From: CAVSUB01 sp963816725
GTDB taxonomy: Bacteria > Acidobacteriota > Vicinamibacteria > Vicinamibacterales > 2-12-FULL-66-21
Direction: 5' to 3'
NCBI GenBank assembly: GCA_963816725.1
Contig: CAWFMC010000013.1
Location: 62,001 to 126,000 of the forward strand
DNA length: 64,000 bases
Part shown: positions 16,929 through 23,764 of the stretch, piece after piece
Numbering within the stretch: the stretch's first letter is position 1
Layout of the letters: each line of letters opens with the position of its first letter
Notes under the pieces: generated by a model
The model's database searches: none
Told to the model about the DNA's origin: nothing
Seen by the model: the letters and a program-made list of their open reading frames with translations, nothing else
Made by a program: the position numbers and the translations under genes

Positions 16929-18839
16929 TTAGATGCCCTCGGCTTTGGCGGTTTCGGCGGCGAGCTCTTCGTCGACGCGCTCCAATTGACCCTTGCAGAC
17001 TTCCAGATTCTTCGCGGCATAGCCGAAGCCGACGATTGGGTCGAAGGCGTCGATGCAGCCCTGATAGTCGTCGCGCGCCTTCTCCAGCTGCCGCCGGCGC
17101 TGCTCGCCCGAGAGGGTTCGTGCGGTCGCCCGTCCGGCCGTTGCGCGGCGCAAGTAGCCGTCGCCCAGGAGCGCCCGCTCGCGTCGCCCAGAGACGTAGC
17201 CGCGTTTTTCAGCTTCCTGCACGGCCGTCGCGGCCTGATCCACGTCGCCGAGACCGTAGACGGCGATCCTGCTGATCCCGAGGTAGGGATCGAAGGAGCT
17301 GTCGTCGATCGCCGCGGCTGAACGGAACATCTCGACCGCGCGGCGATACGTGGCGCGCGCCGCCGCCTGACTCTGACCGCGCGCCGAGAGTCGGACGACG
17401 TGGGCGTCGCAGGTCACCAGCTTCGCCTGCAGATGCCGGTCGGCGTGGCCGAGGTCCACCGCCCAGCGCAACGCCTGCTGCGCCTGCTTCCACTCGGGGG
17501 TCGCCATCGTTGGCTCCTCGCGGCGGTAGTCCGCGAGCACGGCGTCGGCGATCGAGACCAGACGCGTGCGGAGGGGTCCGTCCACCCGCGCGTGTAGGCC
17601 GACCCCCAGCACGCTCCACGACCGGATCGCCTGGTACTTCGCGCGACTCTCGGTCAGCGCGCGGCTGTCGAGGGCATCGACCGAGTGACGGAAGCGTTCC
17701 GCTGCGACCAACCCCACGCCTTCAGTGGCCATGATCGCCACCATCACCAGGATCGCCGCAGCCCACGCGGCGGCCCGCACCAGCTGACGAACACCGCTGG
17801 CGCGCTTCCGCGGCGGCGCACTCGCCGCCTTGACCTCCGCGGGCGTGGCGGCAGGCAGCGGATCGGTCGGCGGTACCACGTCGATCGCCGGAGACACGCG
17901 GCTGGTGGTCGGCGTCACGACCGGGCGCGGCAGACCCAACGGCACCGTTTCCGGCGTCGCATACTCGTTCACCGCCTGCGGTGTCTTGCCATCGAGAAAG
18001 AGCTGGAGGTCGGCGCGAATCGCCGCGGCGCTCTGATACCGGCGCTCGACCTGGTAAGCCAGCAGCTTGCTGACGACCGCCGTCAGTTCCGGCGGCGTGC
18101 TGTCGGGCAGCGGTGCCCGCGGTTGATTGGTACGGATGGCCTGTTCCAGCTGGCTGCGGTTGCGATCGAGCAGCGGATACGGACGATGGCCGGCGAGCAT
18201 CTCGTAGAGGATCACGCCCAGCGACCAGAAGTCGACGTGCTCGTTGACGTGGCCGTGCTCGAGCCGTTCCGGCGACGCGTACGCCGACGTCCCCCAGTTG
18301 TTGGTCGTGACCTGCGTCGTCTTGGCCAGCGCTTTGGCGATGCCGAAGTCGAGGACTTTGAGGTCCCCGGCCTCGCCGACGAGCAAGTGCCCGGGCTTGA
18401 GGTCCGCGTGCACCAGCCGGTCGTAGGGTTCGCCTTCGACAGTCGTGGCGAAGCAGTGCGCACGATCGAGGAACTCGCAGATGCGGACGGCGTGTCGGGC
18501 CGCGAGATCGGGCGCGACCGGGCCGGCTTTGATCAAGTCGGCGATCGCGCCCCCGTCGATCAGCTCCATCGCGATGTAGAGATGCCCGTCGGGATCGTGG
18601 CCGAAGTCGTAGACCGTCGGCACCATTCCGTGCGCCTGCTGGAAGCGCTGCTGCAGCATCGCCCCGTGCCGCTCCGCGGCGATCCGCTCGCGCGAGTCCG
18701 CGGCGTCGGTGAGGAGCACCAGCTTCAGCGCGACGCGCGCATCGTCGCTCAGCCGGCGAGCCCGCCAGACGGTGCCGAAGCTGCCCTGATCGAACGGCTT
18801 TTCACCGTCCGTCGCGTATCCGCCCACCTGCCACGGCAT
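16929..18839 (-). CDS. Membrane Ser/Thr protein kinase (PknB/PASTA-kinase-like, TPR-like sensor)
   Basis: A 636-residue Hanks-type kinase. Glycine loop QGSFGTVWRA, lysine in VALKLVL, LDFGIAKAL (DFG) and GTSAYASPE (APE) are intact. The catalytic loop reads HADLKPGHLL: the HRD Arg is Ala and the Asn that normally helps hold Mg2+ is His. A Thr-rich activation loop (KTTQVTTNNWGT) offers autophosphorylation sites. A membrane helix (about 360-385, AAAWAAAILVMVAIMATEG) is followed by a helical, TPR-like extracytoplasmic part of about 240 residues rather than PASTA repeats. It lies between the phosphatase gene (19 bp upstream) and the RodA-PBP gene (abutting), matching the pknAB-pstP-rodA-pbpA arrangement of actinobacteria. 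Target proteins probably include the FHA proteins and the wall synthase. Confidence 0.92.
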   Translation of the reverse strand: MPWQVGGYATDGEKPFDQGSFGTVWRARRLSDDARVALKLVLLTDAADSRERIAAERHGAMLQQRFQQAHGMVPTVYDFGHDPDGHLYIAMELIDGGAIADLIKAGPVAPDLAARHAVRICEFLDRAHCFATTVEGEPYDRLVHADLKPGHLLVGEAGDLKVLDFGIAKALAKTTQVTTNNWGTSAYASPERLEHGHVNEHVDFWSLGVILYEMLAGHRPYPLLDRNRSQLEQAIRTNQPRAPLPDSTPPELTAVVSKLLAYQVERRYQSAAAIRADLQLFLDGKTPQAVNEYATPETVPLGLPRPVVTPTTSRVSPAIDVVPPTDPLPAATPAEVKAASAPPRKRASGVRQLVRAAAWAAAILVMVAIMATEGVGLVAAERFRHSVDALDSRALTESRAKYQAIRSWSVLGVGLHARVDGPLRTRLVSIADAVLADYRREEPTMATPEWKQAQQALRWAVDLGHADRHLQAKLVTCDAHVVRLSARGQSQAAARATYRRAVEMFRSAAAIDDSSFDPYLGISRIAVYGLGDVDQAATAVQEAEKRGYVSGRRERALLGDGYLRRATAGRATARTLSGEQRRRQLEKARDDYQGCIDAFDPIVGFGYAAKNLEVCKGQLERVDEELAAETAKAEGI

Positions 18840-18858
18840 CGATTGCGCGCTCCGCCTT

Positions 18859-20526
18859 TCAGCGAGCCGGCGACGGCTCGGCGTTGACTATGACGTTGGC
18901 GTCAAGAAATTGTTGCCGTTCGGCCGGGCCGATGCCCTTCGCGAGGTCGGGTCCGAAGCCGATGAAGACATTGCGCTCGAACGCCACCTGCGCTCCGTCC
19001 GCCATCGTCGCGGGCGTAGCCGCCGCGCGGTTCTGGCGCAGGAACGTGTTGCCGATCGCGGCGAGCTGCGCGCCGGCGCCGAGCACCAGGGGCGTGGCTG
19101 GCACGGTAATGTGGCTGCCGTGCAATGCCGCCGTCGCTGCCGCGGTGACCTCGATAGCGGCGCGCATCGGGCCGCCGATCTCCAGCAGTTCGAGCGATCG
19201 ACCCTGGCCGCCGACCTTGATCGCGATGTCGATCGGCAGATCGGCCGTCGACTCGAACCGGATGCCGGAGATGCGACCGCCGAGATCGCCATCTGCCGTT
19301 TCGATCGCCGTCCACGAGTCACCTGCCTCGGGTGGCCGGACGAACGTGACGCTTCCGGGCAGTCGCGCCGTCAGGCTGACGCCGTCGGGGAGGGTCAGCC
19401 TCTCGGCATAGGTGCCCGGCTCCAGTTGGAGGGTGTCGCCGGGACGTGCCGTGCGCAGCGCCTCCGCCAGCAGCAGCGCGGTCGCGGAGGGGCTCGCGCT
19501 GACTGCGATCGTTCGCGGCGCCGCGATGTCCATGCCGGTGGTCCGCCATACGATGAGCAGCGCCGCCGCGACACCGGCGATCACGCCGGCGGTGCACCAG
19601 ATGACCCTACTGCGGATTACGCGGGTCCACACGCCAGGGCGCGCGGGCTGCGTTTCCGCCGTCTCACGCGGAACGGACACTTCGAGCGGCGCGGTGTCGA
19701 CCACCTGCCGCGGAGGCGGCGGCGCAGCGGCCGCGCCGTTCGCCGTCCGCCCGCGCACCGCTCGCGCAAACTCGGGTCCTTCCGCATACACGACCGTGAC
19801 GTTGTCGCGGCCGCCGGCCTCGTTGGCCGCCTCCACCAGGGCTCCGACGACAGCATCCGGATCGCCGGCGTGCTGCCGCACCAGCCGATCGACGGTAGTC
19901 GACGGCAACATGTCGGTCAGGCCGTCCGTGCAGAGGAGGATCGCGGCATCCCGCTCAAATGGTTGTTCGGTGATCTCGACGTAGTCGGCTTCGTCCTTGT
20001 CGCGCAGCGCTCCGCCGACGTCGCGGAAGACCTCATGGCGCCGGGGATGGCGCATCGCCGCGAGCTCGGTGAGCTCCTGCGCGTCCTCGCGTTCGCCGAC
20101 CGGCGAGTGATCGTGGGTCAGCTTCTGGAGACCGTCGGGCCTGACCTTGTACAGCCGGCTGTCGCCGACGTGCCCGATCGTCAGCCGGCCCTCGGTGACG
20201 ATTGCCAGGGTGACGACACAGGTCATGCCGGCCAGCTCGCCGGAACCCGCCGCGCGACGGAAGATTTCGTTGTTGGCGATGGCAATCGCCTCACGGACCC
20301 GCTCCGCCGCGGTGCCGAGCGGCCGCGAGAGGCGCTGGAGGATCACGTCATGGGCGATCGCGGCCGCCACCTCGCCGGCGGCCTGGCCGCCGATCCCGTC
20401 GATCACGCCGAAGATCCCGCGGTCGGCGTCGACCAGGGGAACGTCCTCGTTGTTCGCGCGCACGCGTCCGGCATCGCTGCGGAAGGCGGCGACGAGCGGC
20501 ACCGTCGCGGTCGTCGTGTCACTCAC
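18859..20526 (-). CDS. PP2C-type Ser/Thr phosphatase with extracytoplasmic beta-helix-like domain
   Basis: A 555-residue protein. Residues 1-250 are a PP2C/PstP phosphatase: NNEDVPLVDADRGIFGVIDGIGG, HVGDSRLY, LLCTDGLTDML and GGRDNVTVVY carry the metal-binding Asp residues. A single membrane helix follows at about 305-330 (VIWCTAGVIAGVAAALLIVW). The remaining 220 residues look like a right-handed beta helix of the pectate-lyase/DUF1565 type (TARPGDTLQLEPGTYAERL, LPDGVSLTAR, then regularly spaced short strands). PstP homologues have little outside the membrane, so this may be a wall- or glycan-sensing domain. Start GTG overlaps the preceding micro-ORF by 8 bp. Confidence 0.9.
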   Translation of the reverse strand: MSDTTTATVPLVAAFRSDAGRVRANNEDVPLVDADRGIFGVIDGIGGQAAGEVAAAIAHDVILQRLSRPLGTAAERVREAIAIANNEIFRRAAGSGELAGMTCVVTLAIVTEGRLTIGHVGDSRLYKVRPDGLQKLTHDHSPVGEREDAQELTELAAMRHPRRHEVFRDVGGALRDKDEADYVEITEQPFERDAAILLCTDGLTDMLPSTTVDRLVRQHAGDPDAVVGALVEAANEAGGRDNVTVVYAEGPEFARAVRGRTANGAAAAPPPPRQVVDTAPLEVSVPRETAETQPARPGVWTRVIRSRVIWCTAGVIAGVAAALLIVWRTTGMDIAAPRTIAVSASPSATALLLAEALRTARPGDTLQLEPGTYAERLTLPDGVSLTARLPGSVTFVRPPEAGDSWTAIETADGDLGGRISGIRFESTADLPIDIAIKVGGQGRSLELLEIGGPMRAAIEVTAAATAALHGSHITVPATPLVLGAGAQLAAIGNTFLRQNRAAATPATMADGAQVAFERNVFIGFGPDLAKGIGPAERQQFLDANVIVNAEPSPAR

Positions 20527-20617
20527 GATCGAAGACCCAGGCGATGCAGGCGAGCCACGCGACGGCCATGACCAGCACGGCGAGGAACGCAGCGTCGAGC
20601 CAATACAGCCAGTTCAT
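20519..20617 (-). CDS. 32-residue single-pass membrane peptide
   Basis: The micro-ORF starts with ATG at 20615-20617, which overlaps the FHA gene's TGA (ATGA), and its own TGA lies within the first codons of the phosphatase gene (GTGAGTGA). Such coupling on both sides is strong evidence of translation. The product MNWLYWLDAAFLAVLVMAVA... is one hydrophobic helix followed by a short charged end (VFDRE). I recognise no family. Position suggests a membrane partner of the kinase, phosphatase or RodA-PBP protein. Confidence 0.65.
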   Translation of the reverse strand: MNWLYWLDAAFLAVLVMAVAWLACIAWVFDRE

Positions 20618-21591
20618 CGGCCGATGCTGCCGTCGAAGTCGATCACGATGGCGTCGGAGAGCCCGATCCGCGCTTTCGCCGGGAGGGGTTGTTCCGGACC
20701 AGGCTGGGCGACCCCCTCGGCGCTCTTGAGCGCCGGCGGGATGGCCACGCCGTCCACCGACGTGCCCCACAGGCTGACGTCCTGGATGAAGAACCGGCCT
20801 TCGCCGTCGGCGCGTAGCCGGAGGTGCTCGCGCGAGATCTTCGAACTGCCGACGATCTGCACGTCCACCCAGGCCGCAGCGCCGCCCCGGCCGATCGACA
20901 GCGTATCCTTGCGCATCATGACGACGTGGGGGCCCTGCTCGTCCTGGTAGGTGAGCCGCGCGCGCTCGCGGCTGTCCGCGAGCGGGGTGCGACCCCCCGG
21001 CGCCGCTGCCGTCGGCTCCGCACTCGCCGAGGCACGTCCTGATTCGCCGTGGCCTGCGGCGGGCGCGGCACCCGCCGCGACGACTCCGGCCTGCCCACTC
21101 GCCGCCGGTTGCGCGACCTCCCGGGTGCTGCTGGTTCGGCGTCCTCCGCCGACGACGCTCTTGACGATCCGCGTGGTCGGCGTGCCGGCGTATTCAGGCG
21201 GGGCAGGCATGGCCAGAGTGGAGACGATGCCGAGCTGGCCGCGATCGATCTCGCCGTTGCGGTCGGCGCAGACGTGCACGTCCCAGCCGCCCGCCGGCAT
21301 CTCGATGGGGGGCATGTCCTCTCGATCGAGCAGGCGCCTGAACACCCGGCGGCTCGAGCGCCGCAGCGCGCGGTTGACGGTCTCGACCTCCGCGGTCAGC
21401 GCCTGCTCGATCTGCGAGACCACGCGCGCGGAGACGCCTTCGATCGCCGCGAAGTCGTCGGGGTGCAGGTAGACGTGGTACACGGCGGGGGCGATGGTCG
21501 AGAAGGGCAGCGGGTAGAGGTTGAGCATCAGCTCGTCCCGGACCGCCTTCCAGATCGTCCGCCCGCTCGGGGCCTTCACCGCTGTCGCCAT
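20614..21591 (-). CDS. FHA-domain protein with FhaA/DUF3662-like N-terminus
   Basis: A 325-residue protein, first gene of the operon. The N-terminal 100 residues (FSTIAPAVYHVYLHPDDFAA, then ALTAEVETVNRALRRSSRRV) resemble the FhaA N-domain; residues about 125-215 are a Gly/Ala/Pro-rich linker. The C-terminal FHA domain (about 215-325) has SIGRGG, SSKISREHLRLR and DVSLWGTSVDG; the usual SNGT is LWGT, a mild deviation. ATG follows GGGAGGG. It is presumably a substrate or reader of the downstream kinase. Stop codon overlaps the start of the micro-ORF. Confidence 0.85.
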   Translation of the reverse strand: MATAVKAPSGRTIWKAVRDELMLNLYPLPFSTIAPAVYHVYLHPDDFAAIEGVSARVVSQIEQALTAEVETVNRALRRSSRRVFRRLLDREDMPPIEMPAGGWDVHVCADRNGEIDRGQLGIVSTLAMPAPPEYAGTPTTRIVKSVVGGGRRTSSTREVAQPAASGQAGVVAAGAAPAAGHGESGRASASAEPTAAAPGGRTPLADSRERARLTYQDEQGPHVVMMRKDTLSIGRGGAAAWVDVQIVGSSKISREHLRLRADGEGRFFIQDVSLWGTSVDGVAIPPALKSAEGVAQPGPEQPLPAKARIGLSDAIVIDFDGSIGR

Positions 21592-21673
21592 GTCCCTCCC
21601 TTGGGCCGTTGGATACTATGACGAGGCTCGGTCCCGAAAGTCTCAAAGGAATTCCAAGGATTCTGCAGCCACG

Positions 21674-22345
21674 ATGCGAATTGCCTTCGGCCGCTTCACC
21701 TTCGACTCCGACACCAGGGAGCTGCTCGAGGACGGGCGCCGGCTCCACGTGTCGCCGAAGGCGTTCGACCTGCTGCGCGTCCTGCTCGAGCGGCGGCCGA
21801 ACGTGGTCAGCAAGACCGAGCTCCACGACAAGGTGTGGCCGGGCGCGTTCGTCGGCGATGCCAACCTGAGCGTCGTGATCGCCGAAATCCGTCAGGTGCT
21901 CGGTGACGATTCGAAGGACGGCCGGTTCATCCGCACCGTTCACCGGGTGGGCTATGCGTTCAGCGGCCAGGTCCTCGAGCGTGCGCCCGGGCCGGCCGTT
22001 GGGCGCGGGTATCGCTGCTGGCTGGTGTGGAACGATCGCCGACTGCCGTTGAGCGAAGGGGAATACATCCTCGGCCGCGATCCACGGTGCACCCTGCACA
22101 TCGACGCGTCCGGCGTCTCACGGCGCCACGCCCGCCTGGTCGTGGGCGCCGAGTCGGCGACCATCGAAGACCTTGGCAGCAGCAACGGCACCTTCGTGCA
22201 AGGGCGCGCGATCACGTCCGAGCAGGCGCTCGCCGACGGCGACGCAATCGAACTGGGTGCCGCCACCCTGTCGTTCCGCGCCTGGGCTGACGACGCGGCG
22301 GCGAAGACGGAGAAGATTAGGCGAGGAAAGAGTCAGGAGAGTTGA
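21674..22345 (+). CDS. OmpR-type winged-helix DNA-binding protein fused to an FHA domain
   Basis: A 223-residue regulator. Residues 1-105 are a Trans_reg_C winged helix (FGRFTFDSDTRELLEDGRRL, SPKAFDLLRVLLERRPNVVS, DDSKDGRFIRTVHRVGYAF); residues about 120-215 are a canonical FHA domain (YILGRDP, GVSRRHARL, DLGSSNGTFVQG). There is no receiver domain, so phosphothreonine binding may replace histidine-kinase input. The ATG at 21674 is chosen because the winged helix begins there; the frame continues upstream without domain character. It is divergent from the kinase operon with 82 bp between, an arrangement suited to feedback control of that operon. Confidence 0.88.
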   Translation: MRIAFGRFTFDSDTRELLEDGRRLHVSPKAFDLLRVLLERRPNVVSKTELHDKVWPGAFVGDANLSVVIAEIRQVLGDDSKDGRFIRTVHRVGYAFSGQVLERAPGPAVGRGYRCWLVWNDRRLPLSEGEYILGRDPRCTLHIDASGVSRRHARLVVGAESATIEDLGSSNGTFVQGRAITSEQALADGDAIELGAATLSFRAWADDAAAKTEKIRRGKSQES

Positions 22346-22368
22346 ACCGATTCGGTTTCTTAACTCCT
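22335..22368. terminator. Bidirectional hairpin between convergent stops (AACCG-ATT-CGGTT)
   Basis: The two convergent stops (TGA at 22343-22345, TAA at 22360-22362 on the minus strand) are joined by AACCG-ATT-CGGTT (22345-22357), with wider imperfect symmetry AGGAG ... CTCCT. A pyrimidine-rich stretch follows on the plus strand. Same core as at 10456 and 26894. Confidence 0.55.
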
Positions 22369-23625
22369 CTTCCTCATCTCCTCCGCTTCGTATCGCTTGA
22401 TCTCCGTGAGCCAGCAGCTGCCGGGCGGCGTGTTGCGGGATTCGCAGTAGTAATCCCAGACGGCGCCAAGCGGCAGCGTCTTGTACTCTTCCTGCAGCGC
22501 GAGGCGTGACGTGTAGTCGGCCGAGGCCTCCACGGTGCGCAGTGTGCCGATTGGCTCGATCATCGCGGCGAGAAGCGCTTTCAGCATGTTGCGCGTCCCG
22601 ACCACCCAGGCGGCGACGCGGTTGATGCTGGCGTCGAAGTAATCGAGACCGATGTGCGTGCGGCCGAGGAAGTTGCCGCGGACCAGCTCCTGGCCGATCG
22701 CGGTCAGGTCGTCGTTGAGCACCACGACGTGATCGCTGTCCCAGCGCACCCCGCGGCTGACGTGCAGCAGGATCTCCGGCAGGAACAGAAGCACCGCGCT
22801 GATCTTGTCGGCAATCGTCTCGGTTGGGTGATAGTGGCCGGTGTCGAGCGCATAGAGCAGCCGGCGCGAGAGCGCGTAGCCGAAATAGAACTCGTGCGAG
22901 CCGACGGTGTAGCTCTCGATGCCGAGCCCGAACAGCTTGCCCTCGAGGGCGTCGAGGTTGTGCGCCGGATCGATTGGCGCCGCGAACATCTCGTCGAGCG
23001 AGGCGACCAGGCGCTCGCGCGGACCGAGGCGATCGACCGGCGTGTCCTTCATACCGTCAGGGATCCAGTGGTTCGTGACGCACGGACGTCCGAGCGCCGC
23101 CCCCATGGCCTCGCCGATGCGGCGGCACGCGATCCCATGGCGGATCCAGAAGGCCCGGATCGCCGGGTCGGCGTGCGCCAGCGTGAAGTTGTCCGCCGCC
23201 TTTGGATGCGAGAAGAACGTCGGGTTGAAGTCGAGCCCGATGCCCAGTTCCTTGGCCCAGGCGATCCAGCCGGCGAAGTGCTCCGGCGCGATCTCGTCGC
23301 GATCGACCCGGCGTCCGCCGAACTCGCCGTAGAACGCGTGCAGGTTGAACCGGTGCGTTCCGGGAATCAGCGATAGCGCCTTGGTCGCATCGGCTCGCAG
23401 CTCGTCCGGGGTCCTGGCCCGTCCCGGATAATTACCCGTCGCCGCAATACCTCCGCCCAGCGACTCGCCCACGTTCTCGAACCCGAGCACGTCGTCGCCC
23501 TGCCAGCAGTGCAGCGAGATTGCCACGTCGCCAAGGCGGGCCAGCGCGGCGTCCGTGTCGACGCCGTGATCGGCGTACTGCTGCCGCGCCAGTTCGTACC
23601 GAGCGGTGATCCGATCTGAGGCCAT
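22360..23625 (-). CDS. rhaA: L-rhamnose isomerase
   Basis: A 421-residue isomerase converting L-rhamnose to L-rhamnulose. It matches the E. coli-type RhaA (about 419 residues) along its length: SLHCWQGDDVLGFEN, GGIAATGNYPGRARTPDELR, GLDFNPTFFSHP, HWIPDGMKDTPVDRL, SYTVGSHEFYFGYA, HYHPTETIADKISAVLLFLP, VRWDSDHVVVLND and HIGLDYFDASINR. The conserved metal-site Glu, His and Asp positions are in these blocks. No rhaB, rhaD or rhaM lies adjacent. The gene is divergent from a lactate permease, which fits because rhamnose breakdown yields lactaldehyde and then lactate. Confidence 0.96.
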   Translation of the reverse strand: MASDRITARYELARQQYADHGVDTDAALARLGDVAISLHCWQGDDVLGFENVGESLGGGIAATGNYPGRARTPDELRADATKALSLIPGTHRFNLHAFYGEFGGRRVDRDEIAPEHFAGWIAWAKELGIGLDFNPTFFSHPKAADNFTLAHADPAIRAFWIRHGIACRRIGEAMGAALGRPCVTNHWIPDGMKDTPVDRLGPRERLVASLDEMFAAPIDPAHNLDALEGKLFGLGIESYTVGSHEFYFGYALSRRLLYALDTGHYHPTETIADKISAVLLFLPEILLHVSRGVRWDSDHVVVLNDDLTAIGQELVRGNFLGRTHIGLDYFDASINRVAAWVVGTRNMLKALLAAMIEPIGTLRTVEASADYTSRLALQEEYKTLPLGAVWDYYCESRNTPPGSCWLTEIKRYEAEEMRKRS

Positions 23626-23764
23626 TGACTGTCCTTGTCTGCCGGCTGAGACCGCCGGGGCGCGTCAGTATATCTTCCGCATCCAGTCGTCCATTACCAT
23701 CATCAGCGTCGAGGAGCGCGTTTCGCATGACAACACTGGTCCGAACACCCGGGAGCGTCAGCTG

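Noticed and set aside
15633..17321. 562-residue plus-strand open frame
   Set aside because: Antisense to the RodA-PBP fusion and kinase; low-complexity Arg/Gln/His composition, no start site or domain.
18910..20571. 553-residue plus-strand open frame
   Set aside because: Shadow of the phosphatase gene in the opposite strand; no recognisable motif.
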